Shown piece after piece: positions 25,183 to 33,582 of a DNA stretch of 64,000 nt. The notes under the pieces were generated by a model. That model was not told the DNA's origin, made no database searches, and worked only from the letters and a program-made list of their open reading frames with translations. The first letter of the stretch is position 1, and each line of letters starts with the position of its first letter. The translations under genes were made by a program, and so were the position numbers. The stretch is taken from the NCBI GenBank assembly GCA_026645575.1, contig JAPKMW010000004.1:62001-126000 (forward strand), given 5' to 3'. Origin of the DNA: Caldilineaceae bacterium. Lineage in GTDB: Bacteria > Chloroflexota > Anaerolineae > Caldilineales > Caldilineaceae.

Positions 25183-25524
25183 TTACCCCTGGAGATAGCC
25201 GGCCAGCAAGGTCGCCGCGTTCTGCAAACGTTCGGCTTCGTCTGGTAAGCCTAAGTTGGCATACTTCATACTAGCGGCACGGCGCGCATCCATTTCCTGT
25301 TGGACGATCTGGCGAATATCTTCGGCAGACAAAAGTTTGCGCGGCGCCTCATGCCGTTGTCCCAATACCGGTTCGGCGGGAAAGGGTGCTTCGCTGACCG
25401 GGATTGCCTCAGCGTTATCGATGGCGGCCAGCACCGAACGCAACGTCGCGACGGTGGCACTTTGGCGTGCTTTCATTGCTTGGGTTAAATCCGCTTTCAT
25501 TTGTTCACGTAATTGCATTGTCAT
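25183..25524 (-). CDS. GatB/YqeY domain protein
   Basis: A 113-residue YqeY-like protein. It begins MTMQLREQMKADLTQAMKAR, then TLRSVLAAIDNAEA and the DIRQIVQQEMDARRAASMKY helix typical of the YqeY fold, related to the tail domain of GatB that contacts tRNA in the amidotransferase. Its separate role is not firmly known; a tRNA-linked function is assumed. ATG 25524 is chosen because AGGAG lies seven bases upstream, while the in-frame GTG at 25530 is too close. It follows the pyrophosphatase-like gene with a two-base gap. Confidence 0.88.
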   Translation of the reverse strand: MTMQLREQMKADLTQAMKARQSATVATLRSVLAAIDNAEAIPVSEAPFPAEPVLGQRHEAPRKLLSAEDIRQIVQQEMDARRAASMKYANLGLPDEAERLQNAATLLAGYLQG

Positions 25525-25526
25525 GA

Positions 25527-25916
25527 TCACGCTCCTATTTCCGGTGGCGCCCGCAGAATGACCGATTGAAAGAAGCGCTCCTGAAATTCAGTCAGTGCGC
25601 TGATCTGTTCATCGGTATAATGCTTGCCATTGGTCACCAGCACCAGTTTATCATCATCATCGTCCAAGCGGTGAATGACAGCGATACAGCGCCCAGTAAA
25701 TTCACTCACTGGTTCAAATTCACCAAGAATGTAAACATCCACTTCCTCACCATCCGGCGCTCGCGTGTCGGGGACGTAGCCATAGTTGAGCATATACAGA
25801 AAGCCATGTTTCGGGTGGCGCGACCCCAGGGGGCGATCGATGTGGGCAGTGACCATTTCCCCGAAGAAGTCAGTCGCAACCCGCTTGGTCGGTGTGGGCA
25901 GATCAATCGTTTGCAT
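25527..25916 (-). CDS. Short inorganic-pyrophosphatase-like protein
   Basis: A 129-residue protein related to family I soluble pyrophosphatases but shorter than the usual 170-180 residues. HGFLYMLNYGYVPDT matches the YGYIPxT region. APDGEEVDVYILGE sits where active enzymes have DxDPxDV, with Glu in place of the central Asp and of Pro, so metal binding may differ. VIHRLDDDDDKLVLV matches the later acidic strand. Short homologues of this kind are widespread and their activity is unclear. It is first in a two-gene operon with the YqeY protein. Confidence 0.82.
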   Translation of the reverse strand: MQTIDLPTPTKRVATDFFGEMVTAHIDRPLGSRHPKHGFLYMLNYGYVPDTRAPDGEEVDVYILGEFEPVSEFTGRCIAVIHRLDDDDDKLVLVTNGKHYTDEQISALTEFQERFFQSVILRAPPEIGA

Positions 25917-26038
25917 GATAGACCGCTCCTGATAAGTTGAAGCTTAGGCAAATAACAATGAATTGGTAACGCAACAAACAGGCGTAACTGTAACCCGCCC
26001 AGTTGTTGCTCTAGGTCAGATTATAGGAGGTTACGGCG

Positions 26039-26653
26039 ATGCAGACAAAAGAACGTGTACGCGTAAAGCAGATCGAAACCCTTTCCGATGACTGGTACAT
26101 TTTGCGCAAGACCACCTTCGACTATCTACGCAATAACGGCGAATGGCAAACCCAAACGCGTGAAGCTTATGATCGGGGCAATGGCGCGACCATCTTACTC
26201 TATCACCCCCAACAGCGCACCGTTGTTATCACCCGCCAATTTCGCTACCCTGCCTTTGTCAATGGGTATAACGATCTGCTGATCGAAGCGCCCGCCGGTT
26301 TGTTGGATGAGAGCAGCCCCGAAGAGCGGATCAAAGCCGAGACTGAGGAGGAAACAGGCTATGAAGTGCATGATGTGCGTAAGATTTTTGAAGCCTACAT
26401 GAGTCCCGGCTCGGTGACAGAAAAGCTCTACTTTTTTGTGGCCGAATATGATCCGGCTTCACGAGTTGGCGCTGGTGATGGTGTTCGCACAGAAGGAGAA
26501 GATATTGAGGTGCATCGATTTAACCAGAAAGCACTGCGCAATAACAGCAACAACCATAACCGGCATTATTACAAAAAAGTAATACAACGCACCGTTACAA
26601 GGTGTTACTACCTTCTATCCTCTGTCTTCTTATCTTCTTGTCTTCTGTTGTAA
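26039..26653 (+). CDS. Nudix hydrolase, NudK-like, with abnormal C-terminus
   Basis: A 204-residue frame with a strong AGGAGG box. Residues 1-150 match ADP-ribose/GDP-mannose pyrophosphatase-type Nudix proteins: NGATILLYHPQQRTVVITRQ, EAPAGLLDE, and the Nudix helix KAETEEETGYEV. The box is degenerate: the first Glu is Ser and the Arg of REUxEE is Ala, while E-x-x-E-E is kept. After GEDIEV the family sequence stops and a low-complexity basic tail (NNSNNHNRHYYKKV) ending in SSVFLSSCLLL takes over, including a TCTTCTTGTCTTCT-type repeat. This points to a recent deletion or frameshift. It may be a decaying gene. Confidence 0.75.
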   Translation: MQTKERVRVKQIETLSDDWYILRKTTFDYLRNNGEWQTQTREAYDRGNGATILLYHPQQRTVVITRQFRYPAFVNGYNDLLIEAPAGLLDESSPEERIKAETEEETGYEVHDVRKIFEAYMSPGSVTEKLYFFVAEYDPASRVGAGDGVRTEGEDIEVHRFNQKALRNNSNNHNRHYYKKVIQRTVTRCYYLLSSVFLSSCLLL

Positions 26654-26829
26654 GCCCTTATCCATTTGGTTATCCCTATAATCTATGTCCCGTCTGTGTA
26701 ACACGCTCTATACCAACTTTGATAAAACAAGATAGGCTGAACTGATAACGTACGATGAGCAGTAGCGTTAGCTACCTGATCGGCAGCGTTCATGAACAAC
26801 CAGTCAATAAAGGAGTGTGGAGACATGAC

Positions 26830-29010
26830 ATGATACAAACGTGCAGTTCCTACCTATATCAGCTTCTGTATGACCCTAGCCGGCGGCAATTGCTGCCGCG
26901 GCGCTATAGGGTTCGTTTCCTCGGTAGTTTGTTTGGGATTCTCGTTGGGTTGACCCTTCTACTTTGGCAACCGGTAACAGCCGCTCCGCCTGTTGGGCAA
27001 CCGCCACCGACGCCAACACCCACCGTTACCCCGCTGCCGCTGATTGAAGTTGGTAACGGCGCCAACCCAATCCGCAGCTACTACCACGACCCAGATGGCC
27101 TCTACAGCATTCCTGTACCCCAAAATTGGCGCAGCGAACGGCAACACGATTATTTGCGCTTGAGCAGTCCACAGCAACAGATCCAAATCTACATTCTAAC
27201 CATCCCCGGCGCCAACGTGAACCAAGCCATCGCGCAGGCGTGGCGGCAGGTGGATCGTACCTTTGCCATGCCCCCCAAGTATACACTAGAGATGCCTTCG
27301 CTCAACGACTTGGAAGAAATTCAGACAGTGACCTACGATGATGGCATTGCCAGCGGCGAATTAGTCTTAGCCTTGGGGCAGCAACACGATGACATTGTCT
27401 ATGTTGTGTTGACGCGCGGGCGGTTGGCCGCCTTTGAGGAACGGGCCGCCCAGATCCGGCTGATTCAGAGTGGTTTTACACTCTATTCTTTAAGCCGATC
27501 CAGTTTGCGCAGCGTCGAACCGCAACCGGTTAATCGAGCGCTGCTGGCAGAGTTGGAAAGCTATATCCAGGAAGTATTGCAACGTTACAAAATCCCTGGC
27601 GCCAGCGTGGTGGTTGTCCAAGATGATCAAGTGGTCTATACCCAAGGCTTTGGCGTGCGCAAAATGGGTAGCCACGAGCCTGTGTTGCCCTCGACGCAGA
27701 TGATGATCGGATCCATCGGCAAAACCATGACGACCATGATGATGGCAAGTCTGGTCGATGATGGCTTGCTCACCTGGGACACACCGGTAGTCGATGTCTT
27801 GCCGACCTTTCAGGTGGCCGATCCGGTTCTGAGCCGGCAATTGACCATCCGTAACCTGGTCTGCTCCTGTACCGGCGTCCCCCGCCGCGACTTTGAGCTC
27901 TTCTTCCAAGGCGGCTACCAAAGCGCCGAGGATGTCATTACGTCGCTCCAACAATACAAACTTCTCACCAAGTTTGGCGAGACATTCCAATATAGCAACC
28001 AGATGGTTGCGACCGGCGGTTATGCCGCGGCGGCAGCCAGTGGCGGCCATTACGGTCAGCTTTATGAGCAATATGTAGCCCAAATGGCGCAACGGATCTT
28101 TAAGCCCATTGGGATGAACAAAAGCACTTTCTCTTTTGAGGAAGTGGTGGCTGGCGCCAACTATGCCCAGCCGCATAGCGCCAACCTAGAAATGAAATTG
28201 ACAACGCTGCCGTTACACCTGGAAGCAGTTGTAACGCCGGCAGCGCCAGCCGGTGGCGCCTGGTCAACGGCGGAAGATTTGGGGCGTTATTTGATCACGC
28301 TGCTCAACAGCGGCATCGCTCCTGACGGCCAATCGGTCGTTTCACCCTGGAATTTGGGCATTACCTGGCAACCACAAGTGCCGGTTTCCGCCAACACCAG
28401 CTATGGCCTGGGCTGGTTTGTGGATAATTACAAGGGGTTGCGCTTGTTGCAACATGGCGGGAACACACTAGGCTTCACGGCTGATCTGGCTTTTTTGCCG
28501 GAAGCAAATGTCGGCATTGCTGTGCTGACCAATGCCCAGGGCGTTAACTTTGTGACGGAGGCGATTCGCCATCGTTTTCTCGAATTACTCTACCACCAAG
28601 AGCCGCGCTACGATGACTATGCCCATTACCGCTACGAGATTTTACGTCAATATCTGGGGGAATCGGCCAACCAACTGGGCACAGTGGAGACGGCAACGGT
28701 CATTCCCTACCTGGGGCGCTATCACAATGAAGAATTGGGCGCCATGCAACTGGTCCAAGCGGGCGACCGTCTACTCCTGGTAATCAACGCACTCAGCGTC
28801 GAGTTGCGCCCGCAAACCAATATCCAAGGCGACGATGGCCGCTATGTGATCTACAGCCCGCCGCTTGCTGGCATCCCCGTACAGTTGACCCATAGTGAAA
28901 GCGATGCGCCAATGGTGGTGCTTGGCGCAGGGGTAACGAAATATAACTTTACACAGCCTCCTTTGCCTCTTGTGAACAAGCACACCCCTGTGGTTGAATC
29001 TCAACCCTGA
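26830..29010 (+). CDS. Secreted serine hydrolase, beta-lactamase/PBP4 fold
   Basis: A 726-residue exported protein. A hydrophobic export segment near residues 30-50 (SLFGILVGLTLLLWQPVTAA) is followed by a Pro/Thr linker and a domain of about 130 residues of PsbP/DcrB-like character. The class C beta-lactamase-type domain has S295-I-G-K298 (SxxK), Y388-S-N390 and H542-G-G (the KTG-equivalent). A C-terminal lipocalin-like beta domain (DUF3471-type) ends the protein. Such proteins are D-aminopeptidase- or esterase-like, acting outside the membrane. ATG 26830 is chosen because GGAG lies seven bases upstream; the frame is open earlier. Confidence 0.88.
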   Translation: MIQTCSSYLYQLLYDPSRRQLLPRRYRVRFLGSLFGILVGLTLLLWQPVTAAPPVGQPPPTPTPTVTPLPLIEVGNGANPIRSYYHDPDGLYSIPVPQNWRSERQHDYLRLSSPQQQIQIYILTIPGANVNQAIAQAWRQVDRTFAMPPKYTLEMPSLNDLEEIQTVTYDDGIASGELVLALGQQHDDIVYVVLTRGRLAAFEERAAQIRLIQSGFTLYSLSRSSLRSVEPQPVNRALLAELESYIQEVLQRYKIPGASVVVVQDDQVVYTQGFGVRKMGSHEPVLPSTQMMIGSIGKTMTTMMMASLVDDGLLTWDTPVVDVLPTFQVADPVLSRQLTIRNLVCSCTGVPRRDFELFFQGGYQSAEDVITSLQQYKLLTKFGETFQYSNQMVATGGYAAAAASGGHYGQLYEQYVAQMAQRIFKPIGMNKSTFSFEEVVAGANYAQPHSANLEMKLTTLPLHLEAVVTPAAPAGGAWSTAEDLGRYLITLLNSGIAPDGQSVVSPWNLGITWQPQVPVSANTSYGLGWFVDNYKGLRLLQHGGNTLGFTADLAFLPEANVGIAVLTNAQGVNFVTEAIRHRFLELLYHQEPRYDDYAHYRYEILRQYLGESANQLGTVETATVIPYLGRYHNEELGAMQLVQAGDRLLLVINALSVELRPQTNIQGDDGRYVIYSPPLAGIPVQLTHSESDAPMVVLGAGVTKYNFTQPPLPLVNKHTPVVESQP

Positions 29011-29058
29011 ACTACTTTTGCTCCCAATTCACGCTGGGGAAAGACCACTTAAACTACG

Positions 29059-29104
29059 CACAAAGGTAGAGGGTGCATTTTCTACTGCACTCTCCACCTT
29101 TGTG
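29059..29104. terminator. Hairpin between convergent genes
   Basis: CACAAAGGTAGAGGGTGCA (29059-29077) pairs with 29086-29104, with two mismatched positions that can be G-U pairs. It lies between the serine hydrolase and the convergent cupin gene. Confidence 0.6.
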
Positions 29105-29115
29105 GCGTACCCTTA

Positions 29116-29586
29116 TTACGGTGAGAGTTCATACTTTTTGTCCAGCGCAAGCACTTTGTTCATATCCTTGGGCGGCCACGCGCCTTCATTGACCATGAGT
29201 GCAGCCAGTTCGACAAAGTATTGTTCAAAGCCGGCCGGAGAAAAGTAAGTCAGGTAGGTGGCTGGTGTTGCCGTTGGATTCCAGAATTTATGCACTAAGC
29301 CGGGTGGCACTGTCACCAATCCCCCTTGGCGCACCATCACCGTCTCTTCCGCTAGGGTAAAGGCCAGCACGCCGCTGACAATGTAAAACGTTTGGGTTGT
29401 GTTAGGGTGAAGCTGCGCCGGAAACCCGGCAAAGTGGGGGGCTAGGGTCGCTTCAATAATGGCAAAAGCGCCATTAGTCTGTTTGCCGGTCACTTTCAAG
29501 GTTACGGTTACGTCGCCCAGACTTAGTACTTGACCCTCGCAGGGGTTACGAATCTGATAGTGGTGGTTGTGAATAAACGGTTTCAC
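29116..29586 (-). CDS. Cupin-domain protein
   Basis: A 156-residue single-domain cupin. GFPAQLHPNTTQTFYIVSG is motif 1; only one of the usual two histidines is present (LHPNTTQ in place of HxH), with TFYIVSG matching the E-strand but Thr replacing the metal Glu. VTVPPGLVHKFWNP is motif 2 with its His. The metal site is therefore partly altered. The role may be sugar or small-molecule binding, isomerase or dioxygenase. The start is GTG 29586, ten bases after AAAGGAG. It is convergent with the serine hydrolase. Confidence 0.85.
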   Translation of the reverse strand: MKPFIHNHHYQIRNPCEGQVLSLGDVTVTLKVTGKQTNGAFAIIEATLAPHFAGFPAQLHPNTTQTFYIVSGVLAFTLAEETVMVRQGGLVTVPPGLVHKFWNPTATPATYLTYFSPAGFEQYFVELAALMVNEGAWPPKDMNKVLALDKKYELSP

Positions 29587-30091
29587 GGCGCTTTCTCCTT
29601 TGTATGTACTTACTGCCCATCAATTTCATGCGTTCATCAGCTAGCCAAGTCGCTGATTTCTTGCGGCGGTAGCGCACGCTTGGATCAGGGCATTGGTTCG
29701 CGGTGTTAGCGCTATTTCACCATAAAGCTGTTCATCACAACAGCAACTAAGCGCTACAAAAAGTATTACAGAATTTATTACCTTCCAATTTCCTCAGGTT
29801 GTTTTCTGCAATCATTTTCTTCGCACCTATCAGCGCCATGACGACTACACTAAATTTCAAGTAAATGAAACTGACTATTTTCTAAGTAATTTCACCGATA
29901 TAACAGGTGCTGCGGCATACATGCACAGACGGACTTGAGCGAAAATTGTAAAGTATACCTACAGACAAAGAAGGTTTTTTGTGTATAATCGATGGTAATG
30001 TTGTGTAAAGTGCAACATTCTGAGTTATGGCTGGGATAACGCAGAGAAATTGCAACACATCTTCCAATTCACAAAAGTAGGAGAAGTCACG
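29587..30091. other. Intergenic gap with a promoter candidate
   Basis: No gene is seen. A TATAAT at 29984-29989 with a weak -35 region would start transcription near 29996, giving the lipoprotein gene a leader of about 95 bases. The rest is AT-rich without clear repeats. Confidence 0.45.
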
Positions 30092-30493
30092 ATGAAAAGA
30101 ACGATGCTGCTCGTTACGCTGTTATTGGTCGCGCTCTTAACCCTTGCTGCCTGTGGCGGCGATGAAGAACCAACCGCCACGCCGGAACCACCCCCGGCGC
30201 CGACCGCCACACCAGAACCGACCCAAGCGCCCGAACCCACACCGACCGAAGCCGCTTCAACGGAAGTGACAACCACCACCGACATTACGGCAACCACAGC
30301 AGTGACCGGCACCGAAGCGATGACCGCTACGGAAGCCATGACCGGCACCGAAGCGATGACCGCCACGGAAGCCATGACCGGCACGGAGGCGATGACTGCC
30401 ACGGAGGCGATGACCGCCACCGAAGCGATGACCGCCACGGAAGCCATGACTGACAGTGCAGAAGTAACGGGCACCACCACTGTAACGAAGTAA
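30092..30493 (+). CDS. Small lipoprotein with Thr/Pro linker and TEAMT repeats
   Basis: A 133-residue lipoprotein. The signal peptide ends in the lipobox LAAC with Cys21 (LLLVALLTLAACGGDEE). A Pro/Glu/Thr-rich stretch with PEPTQAPEPTPTEA follows, then eight tandem hexapeptides TEAMT(A/G) and a TVTK tail. No globular domain is visible, so it is probably an extended surface or periplasmic spacer; homologous low-complexity lipoproteins are common in Chloroflexota. A strong GTAGGAG box precedes ATG 30092. A long frame on the opposite strand over the repeats is a shadow of the repeat. Confidence 0.85.
   Translation: MKRTMLLVTLLLVALLTLAACGGDEEPTATPEPPPAPTATPEPTQAPEPTPTEAASTEVTTTTDITATTAVTGTEAMTATEAMTGTEAMTATEAMTGTEAMTATEAMTATEAMTATEAMTDSAEVTGTTTVTK
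30311..30454 (+). repeat. Eight 18-bp coding tandem repeats
   Basis: Units of the form ACGGAAGCCATGACCGGC encode TEAMTG or TEAMTA eight times in a row. Silent differences (GAA/GAG, GCG/GCC) show the units are not all freshly copied. Confidence 0.85.
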
Positions 30494-30579
30494 TACGCGT
30501 TACACTTTTTTCTAATTTCCAATTCCCATTCAATTTTTCTGTCGTTTACCCGCCAATAATGCCATAAACCCGACAGCCA

Positions 30580-30608
30580 AAGGGGCAAGCGATAACCGCT
30601 TGCCCCTT
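30580..30608 (+). terminator. Hairpin after the lipoprotein gene
   Basis: AAGGGGCAAGCG (30580-30591), loop ATAAC and its exact complement (30597-30608), then CGCGTTTGC. It lies about 85 bases after the lipoprotein stop. Confidence 0.6.
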
Positions 30609-30713
30609 CGCGTTTGCTCTGGAAAAGAAAATAAGAAGACAAGAAGAGGGGGAGACAAGCAGCATACTTTTCTATCGATCTTCTTGTCTATCTACCCACC
30701 AAGGGCTTGCCGC

Positions 30714-32099
30714 TTACAAGGGATTCACCTGTGAGGGCAGCACGGGAAAGAGCGTGTTGATCAACAAGGTCGATTCGTTATTTGACCAGACATCAGGGTA
30801 GTTCGCCTTTAACTCCTTGAGGCTGCGGTAGCTCAAGAGCAATTGCAAGAAAACCAGTGGCGGACAGCCGGCGTTGGCATGGTCGCCGTAGGTCGGCGGG
30901 CGCCAGGATTCGGCGGTGGTAAGTTTGCCGCTTTCAAAAGCCAAGCGCAGGCCGCCCCGGTAAAAGTCCAAGCGCAGTTCGCCACTGTACCCTTGCAGCG
31001 CCGAGTTGGCTAAACGCTCTTCCAGTACCGGAGCGATGTGCCGAATAAAGGCCGACACATCGGGAATGCGAATGTACCAGGCATAGGGCGGCTCATGGCG
31101 GGGTGCAATTTCTTCACCAAGGAGATCGTAGACCGGGTGCGACCGGCCCAGGCTGAACTCGATTTCGCTTAATGGGGGTGTATCCGGCTTTAGGACAGGG
31201 ACAGTCTCACCATAAGCGCGCAGCAGCCGTAACAAGACGGGCAGCGCCTTTGGCAGACTAACCTGCGGATAGAGGTTTAGTTCTCGCACCCAGAGATCGC
31301 GACTACCACGCCGGGCGCTGACTGCAACATAGCCACAGACCCCACCGTCACCATCGACAATCATTTGCAAACGCGGGCCATAGCCAAGGGTAGTGATGTC
31401 ACGGCTCAAGATGGCCGGGTCTTGCCAATAAGTAATGTTAAAACGCCAATATTCCTCGGTTGCCTCATGCCAAAGCAGACTGTTTTTGCGCCCTTGGCTG
31501 TAGAGCGCCACCAGATGGGGAATGTCCTCAAAGGTGGGTGGTCGTAGTGCATAGGGTTCCGGGCCGTCCTCTTTCTTCTCCGGGATGGCTTGTAACAAAG
31601 CCGACCGGTAGCCGCCCAAATCTAACACATATTCATAGCCGAACTGGCGATAGAAATAGGGGATGCCGGTAATCGCTTGCAGGAGATGCCCTTCCGCTTC
31701 ACTGCGGGCGTGCAGCAAGTTAAAAACCTTGCGCACCAGCCCCCGGTTGCGATAGGCTGGGTCTGCCGCCACAAACTCCGGTCGGCCTACGTTGAATTCA
31801 ATCCCGGCGTAACTCCAGCGATGGCGCCAGAGAATGGTACAGGCGACAATCGGGCTGCCGGTTTTGTGTGTATCTTCGACAATACCCCAAGCGGTCTCCC
31901 CGCGGAAGGGAAAACCAGGGCGGGCAGCAACATGCGGCTGGTCGGCCATGCGCACATTGAGGGGATCATCCGCGCTACTGCGGAAGGCGGTCCCCAACAG
32001 CGTGCCGATTTTGTCCAGATCAGCAGGGGTGGACCAGCGCAGGATCAGGCCATCACCGAGATTCTGGGGTTCGGTAGAAGTTGTTGATTGGGTGGACAT
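30714..32099 (-). CDS. GNAT-family acetyltransferase, Eis-like three-domain
   Basis: A 461-residue protein. The first GNAT domain has EFVAADPAYRNRGLVRKVFN, the acetyl-CoA-binding RxxGL loop, and LQAITGIPYFYRQFGYE. A second GNAT-like region follows (LRPPTFEDIPHLVALY). The C-terminal part resembles the sterol-carrier-like domain of the Eis family (VLEERLANSALQGYSGELRLDF and LTTAESWRPP). Eis-type enzymes acetylate amines on proteins, polyamines or aminoglycosides; the substrate here is unknown. AAGGAATAACTC precedes the ATG. The gene stands alone between hairpin-bearing gaps. Confidence 0.85.
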   Translation of the reverse strand: MSTQSTTSTEPQNLGDGLILRWSTPADLDKIGTLLGTAFRSSADDPLNVRMADQPHVAARPGFPFRGETAWGIVEDTHKTGSPIVACTILWRHRWSYAGIEFNVGRPEFVAADPAYRNRGLVRKVFNLLHARSEAEGHLLQAITGIPYFYRQFGYEYVLDLGGYRSALLQAIPEKKEDGPEPYALRPPTFEDIPHLVALYSQGRKNSLLWHEATEEYWRFNITYWQDPAILSRDITTLGYGPRLQMIVDGDGGVCGYVAVSARRGSRDLWVRELNLYPQVSLPKALPVLLRLLRAYGETVPVLKPDTPPLSEIEFSLGRSHPVYDLLGEEIAPRHEPPYAWYIRIPDVSAFIRHIAPVLEERLANSALQGYSGELRLDFYRGGLRLAFESGKLTTAESWRPPTYGDHANAGCPPLVFLQLLLSYRSLKELKANYPDVWSNNESTLLINTLFPVLPSQVNPL

Positions 32100-32127
32100 G
32101 AGTTATTCCTTTTGTTTTTGGTCACTC

Positions 32128-32174
32128 CCAAACTTGCTCATAGCCGGTCTGTGACCGACTATGAGCAAGTTTGG
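32128..32174. repeat. Hairpin, CTCATAGCCGGTC family
   Basis: CCAAACTTGCTCATAGCC is mirrored at 32157-32174 around GGTCTGTGACC. Related CTCGTAGCCGGTC hairpins occur at 56464-56502 and 56624-56688. Apart from this, 32100-32315 shows no gene. Confidence 0.7.
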
Positions 32175-32315
32175 TCGCTACTGCTTTTGAATGATCAGCA
32201 ATTCACGATGTTCGTTGGTTTCAATGCCACGTTCCGTTGTGTACCGTTCCAGAATATTCACGAAGGTTGAAACCCTCGGCTACCGTCAGTCATCGCTATG
32301 CGACTGGGTGTAGCG

Positions 32316-33173
32316 CTAGACTTTGCCCCGTTGGCGACAAACTTCAAACAGAATAGCCGTGGTTGCGCAGGCCAGGTTGAGCGACGAGGCGACCCCTTGC
32401 ATGTGCATATAGGCTAACGTGTCGCATTGCTCTTTGAGCCAAGCGCTCAAGCCCATCGTTTCATTGCCCAGGCAGAGAATAGTTGGACGGGTGAAGTCAC
32501 AGGCGGTGAGGGGCAGATCCCCCTTGGCGCTCGTGCCAATGATTTGCAGGTCAGGGACGCTGGCTTTCGCTTCGCTTATCCAGGCGGCCAGGGTTTCGTT
32601 GCCTGATAGTCGAGCAATAGGAACGTTGAAAAAGGCCCCCGCCGTCGCCCGCACGGTGACTGGGTCAAAGGGATCGGCGCCGTGGCCGGTGAGGACAAGG
32701 TAATCCACGCCAAAGGCGTCACACGAACGGATGATGCTGCCCAGGTTGCCGGGATTGCTGGGGCGATCCAACAGCACAACCACCGATTTTTCGGTGAGTG
32801 GGACCGGGATGTCATCGATCACCGGCATGTTGACCAGCGCCAGCACTTCGGAAGTCTCTTCTTTGTCGCTCAACTCGGCCAGCAGTTGGGGCGAAAATTC
32901 CAGATGATAAGGACAGGCGATCTCCTGTAGCACATCCTGCGCCCAGCCAGAGAGCCGTTCCGCCGGGCTATAGATGAGCGCTTCGACCTGCCATTGGGTG
33001 GAACGGCGCAGTTGGTTGATGGCGCGCACGCCTTCCACCAGAAACTGGCGATGCTGCCAGCGTTTCTTGCGGTTGCGCTGGATCACCTCGGCGCGCTGGA
33101 ACCATTGATTTTGGGTAGTGACGGAGATTTTTTTCGCTTGCATGGCGTTTGGTGCTTCCCTCGTGTATGTCAT
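32316..33173 (-). CDS. TrmH/SpoU-family RNA 2'-O-methyltransferase
   Basis: A 285-residue protein (275 if Met11 is the start). An N-terminal substrate-binding domain (FQRAEVIQRNRKKRW, then FLVEGVRAINQLR) precedes the SPOUT domain with all three motifs: motif 1 VVLLDRPSNPGNLGSIIRSC, motif 2 TILCLGNETMGLS and motif 3 VASSLNLACATTAILFE. The NPGNLGSIIR and SLNLA residues form the knot that binds S-adenosylmethionine. It methylates a ribose in rRNA or tRNA; the position is not deducible. The first start (33173) lacks a clear ribosome binding site and the second has GAGGGA at long spacing, so the start is uncertain. Confidence 0.9.
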   Translation of the reverse strand: MTYTREAPNAMQAKKISVTTQNQWFQRAEVIQRNRKKRWQHRQFLVEGVRAINQLRRSTQWQVEALIYSPAERLSGWAQDVLQEIACPYHLEFSPQLLAELSDKEETSEVLALVNMPVIDDIPVPLTEKSVVVLLDRPSNPGNLGSIIRSCDAFGVDYLVLTGHGADPFDPVTVRATAGAFFNVPIARLSGNETLAAWISEAKASVPDLQIIGTSAKGDLPLTACDFTRPTILCLGNETMGLSAWLKEQCDTLAYMHMQGVASSLNLACATTAILFEVCRQRGKV

Positions 33174-33198
33174 ATTTTGCCGATCAGATAGGTGAATC

Positions 33199-33274
33199 CG
33201 TCCCGTAGGGACAATTGAGTTTAGGGCCAGAGTATTATTTTTCCCTTCCTAAACTCAGTCATCCCTACGGGACG
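33199..33274. repeat. Dispersed inverted repeat, GTCCCTACGGGAC family
   Basis: Arms 33199-33225 and 33248-33274, matching those at 2209-2309. The right arm overlaps the last 20 bases of the gene 33255-33581, giving it the PSRRDD end and TGA stop. Confidence 0.8.
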
Positions 33275-33581
33275 GGTTCGGCGCGCTGGCTTCGTTGACA
33301 GAATTGTTGTTCGACGTACCACATACCAACATTTCCCAGAAATCCAGTGCATCCTCTTCTCGCGCTGGCGTCACAGGTTGTGTGTCAAGATTCAAGGTGG
33401 TTTCCCACATTTGCCACAGCGCACCGACCGGCGCTAGTGTCAACACGGCCAACTGTTCATAAAGTTGGTACTTGACATGACGATCACGCTCCGCCAGAAA
33501 CTGGTTGAAGAGCCGCAGGTAATCCGGGTCATGGCTTTGCAGATAGAGGTCATTGGTTATTGATCGGCGTGATACTGGCAC
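33255..33581 (-). CDS. Hypothetical protein, repeat-derived C-terminus
   Basis: A 108-residue protein of unknown function. Start GTG 33581 is set by a very strong AAGGAGG box seven bases away and lies one base after the stop codon of the acetyltransferase 33583-34128, so translation is coupled. The helical core (YLRLFNQFLAERDRHVKYQL, then LAVLTLAPVGALWQMWETTL) has no catalytic motif that I know. The end, APNPSRRDD, is encoded by a dispersed repeat arm, as in the amidohydrolase at 3772. The original C-terminus has therefore probably been replaced. Confidence 0.65.
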   Translation of the reverse strand: MPVSRRSITNDLYLQSHDPDYLRLFNQFLAERDRHVKYQLYEQLAVLTLAPVGALWQMWETTLNLDTQPVTPAREEDALDFWEMLVCGTSNNNSVNEASAPNPSRRDD

Positions 33582-33582
33582 G

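Noticed and set aside
30025..30642. 205-codon minus-strand ORF with VIASVAV repeats
   Set aside because: It is the reverse frame of the TEAMT repeat region of a well-supported lipoprotein gene.
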